Source of the DNA: Pseudoteredinibacter isoporae_A
GTDB lineage: Bacteria > Pseudomonadota > Gammaproteobacteria > Pseudomonadales > Cellvibrionaceae
Length of the DNA: 64,000 bases
Assembly (NCBI RefSeq): GCF_040372805.1
Contig: NZ_BAABWJ010000002.1
Coordinates: 310,001-374,000 of the forward strand
Reading direction: 5' to 3'
Of this stretch, positions 34,614 through 42,857 are shown in pieces. A model generated the notes under the pieces. That model ran no database searches. It saw only the letters and a list, made by a program, of their open reading frames with translations, and had not been told where the DNA came from. Position numbers and translations under genes: made by a program. Position 1 is the first letter of the stretch; every line of letters starts with the position of its first letter.

Positions 34614-34782
34614 GGCGGATTCCTGTAAGAAGGTGAGTACGCGCTGAACTATAGCTGTTTCCTAAATATTAATAATTGTTATTATTTAAAATAATCTATT
34701 TCATTTTTTGCAATAATGTTGATATTTGATACGCCAAAATGCCCCCAAGGGGTGGTTGAGCGTTGATGGGAAGGGGTGGGTG

Positions 34783-35682
34783 ATGAATAAGCTGGAACGG
34801 ATGAAGGTGTTTGTTGAGGCTGCGGGCTGTGAGAGTTTTGTGGAAGCCAGTCGGCGCCTGAACCTGTCTGCTCCGGCAGTGACACGTGCTGTCGCTGCAT
34901 TGGAGCAATCCCTTGGGGGTCGCTTGTTTAACAGAACCACTCGGCAGGTGCGTTTAACTGAGGTGGGCAGGCGTTTCTATGAAGACAGCCGGCGGATTCT
35001 CGATCAACTTGAAGAGGCTGAATCGGCCGCCTCGGGCAGTTATTCGTCGCCGAAAGGCGCCCTGACAATAACCGCGCCCGTTCTGTTCGGGCAGAAATAC
35101 GTTGTTCCTGTATTGGCGGACTATTTGAGTTGTTTTCCTGAGGTGAGCATCCGTGCGATGTTTTATGACCGTGTGAGCAATATGCTGGATGAAGGCCTGG
35201 ATGTGGCAATTCGCATCGGGCACTTGGAAGACTCGGCAATGTACGCCGTCCATGTTGGCAATGTTCGACGCGTGGTGTGTGGTTCGCCTGAGTATTTCGC
35301 TGAAAAGGGCGTGCCTAAATGTCCTGCTGAGTTGTCGGACCATCAGATTATCATGGCGTCTGGTGTAGAGGCCTCCACGCGTTGGTCGTTTGAATCTCCT
35401 GAGGGCAAAGAATCTGTCAACGTGCTACCGCGTCTGTATTGCAATCAAAATGGTGCAGCTATTGAAGCGGCTAAAAACGGTGCCGGCATTACCCGCCTAA
35501 TGTCATATCAGGTGGGAAAAGAGTTGGAAGAGGGCGCATTGCATCGTATCTTGAGTGAATATGAAACGGAGCCTTTGCCAATCAATATTGTGTATCTTGA
35601 GCGGCGAACGGCCAATGCTAAAATTCGATCCTTTGTGGACTTTGCTGCGGAGCGTCTTCGGAAGAACCCATTTATTCGTTGA
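34783..35682 (+). CDS. LysR-family transcriptional regulator
   Basis: 299 residues: winged helix-turn-helix (ESFVEASRRLNLSAPAVTRA, VAALEQSLGGRLFNRTTRQV) and an effector domain of the type seen in PA2220/CrgA-like regulators. ATG 34783 is preceded by GGAAGGGG; an upstream ATG at 34726 would add a non-conserved leader. Probably controls the divergent DUF1348-PPOX pair. Confidence 0.9.
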   Translation: MNKLERMKVFVEAAGCESFVEASRRLNLSAPAVTRAVAALEQSLGGRLFNRTTRQVRLTEVGRRFYEDSRRILDQLEEAESAASGSYSSPKGALTITAPVLFGQKYVVPVLADYLSCFPEVSIRAMFYDRVSNMLDEGLDVAIRIGHLEDSAMYAVHVGNVRRVVCGSPEYFAEKGVPKCPAELSDHQIIMASGVEASTRWSFESPEGKESVNVLPRLYCNQNGAAIEAAKNGAGITRLMSYQVGKELEEGALHRILSEYETEPLPINIVYLERRTANAKIRSFVDFAAERLRKNPFIR

Positions 35683-35774
35683 CCGAGTGACACTCAATCA
35701 GCTTGGAAAAAGGCTCGCATAAGGAGCCATGATGAATGGCTTTCAGGCAGTCTCCCGCTGACCGAGCAATCGAC

Positions 35775-36218
35775 CTACTTTTCGGATTTGTACCAGTGGT
35801 CTCCCTGGCAAAGGAAGCTATTGATGCAGCCTGACAGTTTCATCTTTTCATTGGATTTTAAGGCAATTTTAGCGCGGTAGGTTTTTCCGCTTTCAGGGTC
35901 ATACACTTTGCCATCACCCCATTTTTTCGCCGATTGTTTTTCCAGGTCTTTTAGAATTTCCAGGCCTACAATGGGGCGATCACGCAGAGTTTCCTCTTCA
36001 TTATTGGCATCGAGCAAGGGACTGCCATCTTCTTTTGTATTGTGTTTAAGCCAAACAATTTTTCCGCAAAGTTTTTCTTCACACTGGAAGATCTCCAGTT
36101 TGGTTTCCTTATCGTCGGACAGCCAAACGCCAAAAGGAGAGAGGCCCTCAGTCGCCAATGCAGGCGTGGCCATAGCCGTTATGAGCAGGGAGAGTGGAGA
36201 AACGATACGTTTTTTCAT
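35775..36218 (-). CDS. DUF2147 exported protein
   Basis: 147 residues. Signal peptide MKKRIVSPLSLLITAMATPA with cleavage probably after ALA near residue 23. The mature part shows the DUF2147 pattern: GVWLSDDKETKLEIFQCEEK, LCGKIVWL, GDGKVYDPESGKTYRAKI and MKLSGCI. Family members are periplasmic with no settled function. Start 36218 follows AGGAAA; the frame extends to 36251. Confidence 0.88.
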   Translation of the reverse strand: MKKRIVSPLSLLITAMATPALATEGLSPFGVWLSDDKETKLEIFQCEEKLCGKIVWLKHNTKEDGSPLLDANNEEETLRDRPIVGLEILKDLEKQSAKKWGDGKVYDPESGKTYRAKIALKSNEKMKLSGCINSFLCQGDHWYKSEK

Positions 36219-36378
36219 ATGATTTCCTAAGGTCCGTGGCTGTGAGTTCATATACTAACCAACTTGTTTACTGACTTGCTAGCCTTTAACGCCAACACTA
36301 AGAATGCATAGAGCTTTTTGTGAGACGATGGTTCCCTGAAAATAACCCTCGTGGTCTGATACGAAAAGAGTGAGACGT

Positions 36379-36410
36379 GGGGTGAGTTCGGGGTGAGTTG
36401 GGGTAGATTC
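36379..36410. repeat. Short 11-base tandem repeat
   Basis: GGGGTGAGTTC, GGGGTGAGTTG and a diverged GGGTAGATTCG follow head to tail about 85 bases upstream of the ACP-like gene. Their role is unknown. Confidence 0.5.
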
Positions 36411-36492
36411 GGGAGGGAAATGAGCCGGATAGCGGTCGTTCCCGGTTACTAATCAACGGCTTTTTTTGGCCAGATCAATAGAGAGGTGTGTC

Positions 36493-36756
36493 GTGGGGTT
36501 GGATACCGTGGAGTTAGTGATGTGGGTAGAGGAGGAATTTGGCATTACCGTGTCTGATGACGAGGCGTCGGTTACGTATACCGTCGGAGACCTTGCTGAA
36601 CTGATTGCCCAAAAGGTTAACGCTCAATACGGAAAAAGTTGGACCTATGCCGAACCACTTCCAAGAATTATTGACATTCTGGTAAAAGATTATGGCGTCA
36701 AACGAGAGCGGATCAATACTGCCAGCCGAATCGTCGATGACTTGGGATTGGAGTGA
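36493..36756 (+). CDS. ACP-like protein with apparently permuted halves and no phosphopantetheine serine
   Basis: 87 residues from GTG 36493 (GAGAGG upstream). The N-terminal part GLDTVELVMWVEEEFGITVS looks like the second half of an acyl carrier protein, from the cofactor motif onward, but Gly stands where the attachment Ser of the DSLD motif should be. The C-terminal part RIIDILVKDYGVKRERINTA followed by SRIVDDLGLE looks like the first half of an ACP, ending where the cofactor motif would start. The halves are thus in swapped order. A carrier role with 4'-phosphopantetheine is unlikely; protein interaction is possible. Confidence 0.65.
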   Translation: MGLDTVELVMWVEEEFGITVSDDEASVTYTVGDLAELIAQKVNAQYGKSWTYAEPLPRIIDILVKDYGVKRERINTASRIVDDLGLE

Positions 36757-36771
36757 ATAGAGAGAGTGCAG

Positions 36772-36858
36772 GTGAAAACCATCGCGCATCTCATGGATAA
36801 GGCTTGCCAAGTAAAAAACCAGGAAACTCCGGTCGACACCACAAAAGTTCAAGAATGA
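36772..36858 (+). CDS. Possible 28-residue small ORF after the ACP-like gene
   Basis: GTG preceded by GAGAGAG encodes MKTIAHLMDKACQVKNQETP followed by VDTTKVQE. It starts 15 bases after the ACP-like stop. Size and composition give no further support. Confidence 0.25.
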   Translation: MKTIAHLMDKACQVKNQETPVDTTKVQE

Positions 36859-36888
36859 ATCAGAGCGGTTTGCTTGAACCGGTAAGTC

Positions 36889-37317
36889 TCAGGCAATTTC
36901 AAGTGAATGGATCAATTTGGGCATGGGCTTTCTGATGAGGTCGGCCAGGGTGTATGCCTCTAGAGTTTGCATAAATGCGTGTTGTGCTTCGTGGAGAATG
37001 CCTTTCAAATGGCAGTGAGGGTTGAGTGTGCAGAGTGGGGCTTCGCAGTTCACCGGAGCCAGAGTTTGCTCCATCAATTCCACAACTTCCCTGAGGGTGA
37101 CGGTTTCGGGGTTAATGCCGAGTTTAATACCGCCATTTTTTCCCCGGCTGGCATCTATCCATCCTGCACCAGCCAGTTTGTTGACGATTTTCATCAGATG
37201 ATTTTTGGAGATATCCAAGGCGGTCGATATTTTCAGAATCGTCGTTTTTTCTTCTGCCATTGACGCCACAAAGGTCAAAATCCGAAAGGCGTAGTCTGTG
37301 TGTTTGGTCAGCTGCAC
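36889..37317 (-). CDS. nsrR: Rrf2-family repressor, NsrR-like
   Basis: 142 residues. The winged helix (TTILKISTALDISKNHLMKI, VNKLAGAGWIDASRGKNGGI) is followed by the three-Cys cluster CEAPLCTLNPHC that ligates an Fe-S cluster in NsrR. NsrR senses nitric oxide and represses detoxification genes. GTG 37317 follows AAGGA. It is divergent from a ppyR-like gene and hmp, with an operator candidate in between; this context strongly supports the NsrR assignment. Confidence 0.85.
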   Translation of the reverse strand: MQLTKHTDYAFRILTFVASMAEEKTTILKISTALDISKNHLMKIVNKLAGAGWIDASRGKNGGIKLGINPETVTLREVVELMEQTLAPVNCEAPLCTLNPHCHLKGILHEAQHAFMQTLEAYTLADLIRKPMPKLIHSLEIA

Positions 37318-37362
37318 GGGATTTCCTTAAATATCCTTACGTGAATAAGGTTTTATTATAAC

Positions 37363-37422
37363 TTGACCACCCATAAAAAGCATGTAAGATGCATCTTTAA
37401 AGATGTAAGTTAGATGCATCTT
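37363..37422 (+). promoter_or_regulatory. Promoter with NsrR-type operators for the ppyR-hmp unit
   Basis: TTGACC (37363) and TAAGAT (37385) with 16-base spacing form a promoter. Palindromes AAGATGCATCTT (37386) and AGATGCATCTT (37412), plus CATCTTTAAAGATG between them, overlap the -10 and transcription start. The half-site AAGATGCA matches the known NsrR consensus, so repression by the divergent NsrR-like protein is likely. Confidence 0.75.
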
Positions 37423-37469
37423 TTGTGGTGGTCACTTTATACGCCCCAAACGGCGTTCAGGAGGTCGAT

Positions 37470-37742
37470 ATGCGTCAGCAATTTTGGGTGCCCAAGGGGC
37501 TGAGTAAACAGGATAAGGGCTACGGTCACCAATGGGCTTTGGTGGCGGGAAACTGGACGATGTTGTTGGCAACCGCGTTCATTGTCGTAGCTGTGATACT
37601 GAGTTATGGCTATGAACAGGTGCTGTCTATTCCTGCTCTCGTGTTTTGGCATTCGCTTACCATCGTCTGTGCGGGTTTGCTTAAAGTGGGCTATCTGCTG
37701 CGTTGCGCGGCTCTCAAGTTTTTCGGAAGCCCAGATTTTTAA
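37470..37742 (+). CDS. PpyR-like small membrane protein
   Basis: 90 residues with two hydrophobic spans (WTMLLATAFIVVAVILSYGY and VFWHSLTIVCAGLLKVGYLL). ATG 37470 has a perfect AGGAGG site. In Pseudomonas aeruginosa a small membrane protein, PpyR, is encoded beside the flavohemoglobin gene fhp; the size, the two spans and the LLKVGYLLR ending fit that family as I remember it. The molecular role is not settled. Co-transcribed with hmp from the NsrR-controlled promoter. Confidence 0.7.
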   Translation: MRQQFWVPKGLSKQDKGYGHQWALVAGNWTMLLATAFIVVAVILSYGYEQVLSIPALVFWHSLTIVCAGLLKVGYLLRCAALKFFGSPDF

Positions 37743-37832
37743 TAGAGCGTACGGTTTTCCATTTCCGTAAAAACGCCACAGCGGGCTTGGGTCATTTTCT
37801 TTTTATTTTCTGAATCGTTGTAAGGATTTTTT

Positions 37833-39053
37833 ATGCTGAGTGAACACACGATCAATGTCGTTAAATCAACTGTACCGCTGATTGAAGAGGCGAGCGATAC
37901 CCTGACAGACCATTTTTATCAGCGGATGTTTGCGCATAACCCTGAGCTAAAGGATGTCTTCAATATGAGCAACCAGCGCTCAGGTCGGCAAAGAGCCGCT
38001 TTGTACGATGCGATTGCTGCCTATGCCAGGAATCTGGACAATTTGGCGGTTCTTAAATCGGCTGTTGAGCGCATCGCTCAAAAGCACAGCAGCTTTTATA
38101 TTGAGCCTCATCAGTATCAAATAGTCGGACATCATCTTATTGAAACATTGAGGGAGTTACTTGGGGAGGCGCTGACTGAGGAAGTGGAATCGGCCTGGGG
38201 CGAGGCGTATGGCTTCCTGGCGGATATTTTTATTACGCGAGAAGAAGCCATATACCGTTCAAGTTACGATGCCGATGGAGGGTGGCGCGGGCGCCGAAAG
38301 TTCGCTCTGGTGGAGAAACGTTTGGAATCTGATTGGGTGAAGAGTCTGGTTTTCGAACCGGTGGATAAGGGGCCGGTGATGGATTTCAAACCGGGACAAT
38401 ATCTCGGGATTGAGGTCAGCCCCCCTGAAGAAGAGAACATTGAAATTCGCCAGTACTCATTGTCGTCCCGGTCAAACGGCGAGCGTTATCAAATTTCCGT
38501 TAAGCGTGAAGGCATTGATCATCCCGGTGTGGTATCGAATTTCTTGCATGATGATTTGCGTTTAGGGGATGAAGTCAATCTATTACCGCCTTGTGGGGAT
38601 TTCCACTATGTGGAACGACAGGCACCGACCGTATTAATCAGTGCTGGTGTTGGGCTCACACCGATGCAATCGATGCTCGAAACGTTATACGATCAACACG
38701 TGCAGCAACCGGTGGTGTACCTGCATGCTTGTAATCATCCGGGCGAGCATTCTTTCCAGCGCTCGCTTGCCAAGATGCTGGGCAGTCAGCACGCGAGCGA
38801 GCAAGGTTGGACAGGGCACATCTGGTATTTGGAGCGCAAAGAAGTGTCTGGAGAATCAGTGCCAGGTATTCAGGTGCACTCGGAACTCATGGATCTCGCG
38901 TCCATCAGCGATTCCTTATACCTGGACGATGCGCACTTTTATGTGTGTGGCCCGGTGCCTTTTATGGGCTTTGTAAAACAGCAGTTGCTGAGTTTGGCGG
39001 TTTCTGAGGACCGTATTCACTATGAAGTTTTCGGTCCCCATGAGGCACTCTGA
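37833..39053 (+). CDS. hmp: Flavohemoglobin, nitric oxide dioxygenase
   Basis: 406 residues, slightly longer than E. coli Hmp (396). The globin domain (1-140) contains the heme-ligand segment AQKHSSFYIEPHQYQIVGHH; the FAD domain shows IRQYSLSSRSNGERYQISVK; the NAD domain has LISAGVGLTPMQSMLETLY and FYVCGPVPFM. It oxidises NO to nitrate using oxygen and NAD(P)H in the cytoplasm. A good ribosome site (AAGGA) is 6 bases before ATG. Control by the divergent NsrR-like repressor is expected. Confidence 0.96.
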   Translation: MLSEHTINVVKSTVPLIEEASDTLTDHFYQRMFAHNPELKDVFNMSNQRSGRQRAALYDAIAAYARNLDNLAVLKSAVERIAQKHSSFYIEPHQYQIVGHHLIETLRELLGEALTEEVESAWGEAYGFLADIFITREEAIYRSSYDADGGWRGRRKFALVEKRLESDWVKSLVFEPVDKGPVMDFKPGQYLGIEVSPPEEENIEIRQYSLSSRSNGERYQISVKREGIDHPGVVSNFLHDDLRLGDEVNLLPPCGDFHYVERQAPTVLISAGVGLTPMQSMLETLYDQHVQQPVVYLHACNHPGEHSFQRSLAKMLGSQHASEQGWTGHIWYLERKEVSGESVPGIQVHSELMDLASISDSLYLDDAHFYVCGPVPFMGFVKQQLLSLAVSEDRIHYEVFGPHEAL

Positions 39054-39125
39054 TCTGCAAAAACTTTGAGGGTATGATTCACGGCAAACTGTTGGCTTTT
39101 GTTGAAAGGCCACCGGGTTAAAGGA

Positions 39126-39165
39126 CGGATCTCTAGTTTAATTGCTCCGCTAAAGTAGAGATCCG
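39126..39165. terminator. Hairpin between convergent hmp and merR-like genes
   Basis: Perfect 10-base arms CGGATCTCTA / TAGAGATCCG around a 20-base loop, midway between the two stops. There is no U-run, so it may be a weak bidirectional terminator. Confidence 0.5.
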
Positions 39166-39184
39166 CATCAATGTTTGTGGTCGT

Positions 39185-39982
39185 TTATTCAAAGGGAATA
39201 TGAATCTCAGTTTGGTAGTTATCCGGGTTGCCTTTGAAGATCATTCCGGGGCCTTTTAGGTACGTTTCTCGAGTTGGCAAACTTGGGCGCAGATTATGTT
39301 CATTCAAATAGTCGAACAGTTTTTTATAGCTCTCCCCAAGCGTGTCGTAAGGGCCGATATGGATCAAGGAGACACATTGCCCGCCGTAGAGCGTCTTGCA
39401 GTCTAAATCGCTGTTGACCGCTTTTTTAACCGGAAGGCAGGATTCAACATCGGCAATCTCTTTATGTTCGCCATCATAGTACAGGTTAAAAGCCGGGCCA
39501 CAGCTGTGGCGTCCGGCCGCTTTGTAGAGTGCTGGCATGGCTTTTCCGGTGTCAGAGTAGGGGCCTTTCCATCGAGTAGAAACGACTAAACAGTCGTCGA
39601 GCGTTGTTATGCTGATCTCAGTTGTATTGTCTTTCATGTGTTTGTCCTCAAGTTCTTTTCTAAGAATCAAATCAATTGACGACGTAAGTTTTCGAAGCCC
39701 GCTTATTTTGCGCTCGACGTCTGTTTTCTTTTTCTGGAGGATCTCAATGAGTTCGGAATCACTGTCCACCTCACTCAAAATACCCTGAATCTCCTCCAGA
39801 TAAAAACCGAGGGTCTTTAGGGTATTAACAACCTTTGCAACCTCAAGATCTCGCTCACTGTAATAACGATAGCCGCTGTCAGGGTTTACATAGCTGGGCT
39901 CTATGATTCCTTTCTCATGGTAAAACCTGAGAGTCTTAACCGTCATTTGAGTGATTTTGGAAAACTCGCCTATCGAGTACAT
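39185..39982 (-). CDS. MerR-family regulator with GyrI-like effector domain
   Basis: 265 residues. N-terminal MerR winged helix (MYSIGEFSKITQMTVKTLRF, YHEKGIIEPSYVNPDSGYRY), a coiled-coil linker (residues 80-125), then a GyrI/Rob-type ligand-binding domain (LDDCLVVSTRWKGPYSD, VSLIHIGPYDTLGESYKKLF), the BmrR-like architecture that senses hydrophobic cations and other small molecules. ATG 39982 with AGAAGG upstream is preferred to the longer frame from 40042. No drug efflux gene is adjacent. Confidence 0.88.
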   Translation of the reverse strand: MYSIGEFSKITQMTVKTLRFYHEKGIIEPSYVNPDSGYRYYSERDLEVAKVVNTLKTLGFYLEEIQGILSEVDSDSELIEILQKKKTDVERKISGLRKLTSSIDLILRKELEDKHMKDNTTEISITTLDDCLVVSTRWKGPYSDTGKAMPALYKAAGRHSCGPAFNLYYDGEHKEIADVESCLPVKKAVNSDLDCKTLYGGQCVSLIHIGPYDTLGESYKKLFDYLNEHNLRPSLPTRETYLKGPGMIFKGNPDNYQTEIHIPFE

Positions 39983-40404
39983 AAATTGGCCTTCTATTAC
40001 GTCGAGAACGCACAATGAAAGCTCCCCTTGGGGGAGAGTCAAAGAGATTTTACGTGTATGGCTCAGGTGATCGCCAAGCGCTTCTCATATATTTTAGCTT
40101 GTAGTTTGGTTGATAAATGATCAAATCTTTGTTTGTCTGTTTTTTGATCAAATTTTGTGGCTGTAGGGCATGCATCACCTGGCGGGCGGTTCGGATTCAT
40201 TTTTCCATACCTTCTATGCCTTTAGTATGGACTTTTGGCTTGGGTTTTGACTCCAGGGAGCACGGCGCCTCGATATCCGTTGATCGTGGCGGATTCAGAA
40301 GTCTCTGTCTTGGCATAATGTAGTGATCAGGTTAATATCGCTGCCTCACTTAATGACGCCTCAATATACAAAATGCAGGAGCATTGCTAGGCAAAGGGAA
40401 TTTA
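39983..40404. promoter_or_regulatory. Region between merR-like gene and gspC, with the T2SS promoter
   Basis: About 420 bases. A strong candidate sigma70 promoter lies at 40310-40338: TTGGCA, 17-base spacer, TAATAT, giving a leader of about 60 bases before gspC. The plus-strand frame at 40117-40323 has no ribosome site or recognisable protein and is not accepted. Confidence 0.6.
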
Positions 40405-40860
40405 ATGAAAACTTGGATCTATGGATATTTGGTTGGAATTCCACTCATTGCGACCGGAATAGCTTATCAAGGGTATCTGGATTACAAATATCTTAATGAC
40501 AGCCACTCTGTTGTTAAAGACTCTCCAATTCAAAAACATTCCTCGAAAGCTACTAATAGCTCATTTGCTGCTGCCTTTTTAATGGGGAATCCTGCGGATA
40601 AATCCACGCCGGAGCCTAAGGCTGTTGAGTCATTACCGGAAACCCGTTTGAGTTTTGATTTAAAAGGCATCTTTCTGAGCGAAGATACCGCTTTGGGGGG
40701 GGCAGTTATAGAAGCATCTCCTGGTAAACCTGCTTTTTACAGTATTGGGCAGGAAATTTCCGACGGAACTACCTTAGTTGAGCTTATGCATAATGGTGTG
40801 GTTCTGGAACGGGGAGGGCGGCGTGAGACCTTACTCGTGAAACCTGCTCGAAGTGGGACC
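40405..40860 (+). CDS. gspC: Type II secretion protein GspC, short form
   Basis: About 152 residues (ATG 40405 after AAAGGGAA; TTG 40384 also in frame; stop at or just after 40860). One N-terminal membrane span (MKTWIYGYLVGIPLIATGIA) and the periplasmic homology region that contacts the GspD secretin (LSFDLKGIFLSEDTALGGAV, YSIGQEISDGTTLVELMHNG, VVLERGG). GspC is usually 270-300 residues with a C-terminal PDZ or coiled coil; this one stops after the homology region, so recognition of substrate by a PDZ is absent. First gene of the operon; its end lies close to the GspD upstream frame. Confidence 0.82.
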
Positions 40861-40930
40861 TGATATTGGTCTCGTAAAAATATTATTAAGGACGTCTACT
40901 TGCACAGGGTGTCAGATACAGGAAGCTGCA

Positions 40931-42856
40931 GTGTTGTATAAATTAAAAAATATCCTTCCATTCATAATGATTATTGCGTTTGCTGGCATAACGGCCACTA
41001 CACAAGCGCAAGAGGAACAGGCACCAGCTGAGATAGCCAATGGCCAGGTAACCTTGTCGCTATTTAATGCTGATATCCAAGATCTCGTGCGTTGGGCCTC
41101 GTCTGCCACGCAGAAAACCATCATCATCCATCCTACTGTAAAAGGTAAAGTAACCGTTGTAGCGGGTGAGCCCATGAGTAAGAGCGAGGCCTATCAAGTT
41201 TTCCTCTCAGTCCTACAGGTGCATGGTTATGTTGTAGTCGAGTCTGACGGTGCGTTGAAGGTTGTGCCTGACAAGCTGGGGCGTGAAAGTAATATTCCCC
41301 TTGCGGATTCAGGGAGCAACTCAGGCCTTGAGGATATGGTGGTGCAAGTTTTTAAGGTCAATAATATGGCGGTAGGAGAAGTACTCACTATTATTCGTCC
41401 CATGGTACCTCAGACAGGTCATTTAGCGGCATATCCCAGTACGAACTCTCTTTTGGTTGCTGCGCGCTCTGGGAAAATTCAGCAGATCGCAAAAATCATT
41501 GCAAAGCTTGATACAGCAGGTTCGCTAAACATTGAAATGGTGCCAATTGAGTTCGCCAGCGCAAGGGATTTGTCGCAAACCCTTGGACGCTTGATACCTC
41601 AGGCAAAAGGAAAGAATAGCAGTTCTGCTCTGACGATTGCTGTTGATGAGCGTTCCAACAGTATTCTCCTTACAGGTGACCCAGGTTCAAGAAAGGAGCT
41701 GCGTAAAATAATAAAGCGGTTGGATCAACCACTTCCAGGAGAAGGGAATACACAGGTAATCTTCTTACAGTACGCTCAAGCGAAAGATCTGGTTCCTATT
41801 CTGGAGAGTGTGGGAGGTAGTGCGGCAAAGGAAGGAAAAGATCAGAAGGAAAGCAAGGCAAGTTTCAGTATTCGTGCAGACGAATCTTTGAACTCTATCG
41901 TGGTGACTGCTACGCCCTCGGTATTGAGTACCATCAAAGGCGTTATTGCAAAGTTGGATGTTCGCCGTGCTCAAGTTTTGGTTAAAGCCATGATCGTTGA
42001 AGTGAATGAAGACTTTACCCGCGATCTTGGTATCGAATGGCGAGCGTTATCAAGCGAAGGTAATACAGAGATAACCACAGGTATATCCAATTTTCCGAAC
42101 AATGTTAATGCCGCTGTCGCAGACGTGGGGGGGCTTGGGGCATTGGGGCAAGGTCTTTCCGTTGGTTTCTTTCGAGGTGGGGATTTACGTGGCGTGATCC
42201 GGGCGTTAGAGGGGGACTCAGATGCGAATGTTTTGTCTACACCAACAATATTGGCGATGGACAACGAAGAGGCAAGTATTCTGGTTGGTGAAACCGTACC
42301 ATTCATTACCGGATCTCAGAATCGACAGGGTAATACCGACCCGTTTCAAACCATTCAGCGAAAAGATATTGGTGTAACCCTAAAAATTAAACCGCGTATT
42401 AATAACAGTGATTCGGTTACATTGGAAATTGAGCAGAGCGTTGAGAGTATTGCTCAGACTACCGCAGCTACCGCTGATATTGTGACCAGCAAGCGAGAAA
42501 TTAAGACTCGCGCCCTTGTCGATGACAACCAGGTTCTTGTTTTGGGCGGACTGATTCGTGATGAAATGACGGAAACTGAATCCAAGGTACCTATTCTGGG
42601 CAGTATTCCTGTTGTTGGGCGCGCTTTTCGGAGTACAAACAGCAGTTTGGTGAAACGCAATCTGATGGTATTTATTCACCCGGTCATTCTGAGGGATTCA
42701 AGAAAGAGTTTAACCGTAAGCCGAGATCGCTATGACTACATGAGAGAGCGTCAGGATGCTCTTCAGGTGAGAATGGAAGGCGTTTTAGTGCCAGGAACCG
42801 CGCCACGCCTGCCTGAATTGCCAACTGCAACACCAACTGAACAGAGTGAGCGGTAG
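40931..42856 (+). CDS. gspD: Type II secretion secretin GspD
   Basis: 641 residues from GTG 40931 (AGGAA 6 bases upstream), which gives a proper signal peptide ending at about residue 26 (TATTQAQEE). N0 domain (VTLSLFNADIQDLVRWASSA), N1, N2 and N3 ring domains follow, then the secretin barrel: VLSTPTILAMDNEEASILVG, ETVPFITG, VDDNQVLVLGGLIRDEMTET, VPILGSIPVVGRAFRS, NLMVFIHPVIL. It forms the outer-membrane channel. The frame extends 26 codons further upstream to 40853, overlapping the gspC end, but that leader is unlike a signal peptide. Confidence 0.95.
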   Translation: MLYKLKNILPFIMIIAFAGITATTQAQEEQAPAEIANGQVTLSLFNADIQDLVRWASSATQKTIIIHPTVKGKVTVVAGEPMSKSEAYQVFLSVLQVHGYVVVESDGALKVVPDKLGRESNIPLADSGSNSGLEDMVVQVFKVNNMAVGEVLTIIRPMVPQTGHLAAYPSTNSLLVAARSGKIQQIAKIIAKLDTAGSLNIEMVPIEFASARDLSQTLGRLIPQAKGKNSSSALTIAVDERSNSILLTGDPGSRKELRKIIKRLDQPLPGEGNTQVIFLQYAQAKDLVPILESVGGSAAKEGKDQKESKASFSIRADESLNSIVVTATPSVLSTIKGVIAKLDVRRAQVLVKAMIVEVNEDFTRDLGIEWRALSSEGNTEITTGISNFPNNVNAAVADVGGLGALGQGLSVGFFRGGDLRGVIRALEGDSDANVLSTPTILAMDNEEASILVGETVPFITGSQNRQGNTDPFQTIQRKDIGVTLKIKPRINNSDSVTLEIEQSVESIAQTTAATADIVTSKREIKTRALVDDNQVLVLGGLIRDEMTETESKVPILGSIPVVGRAFRSTNSSLVKRNLMVFIHPVILRDSRKSLTVSRDRYDYMRERQDALQVRMEGVLVPGTAPRLPELPTATPTEQSER

Positions 42857-42857
42857 T

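Noticed and set aside
40117..40323. 68-codon plus-strand frame upstream of gspC
   Set aside because: Cys/Trp-rich chance composition, no ribosome site, and it ends in the T2SS promoter.
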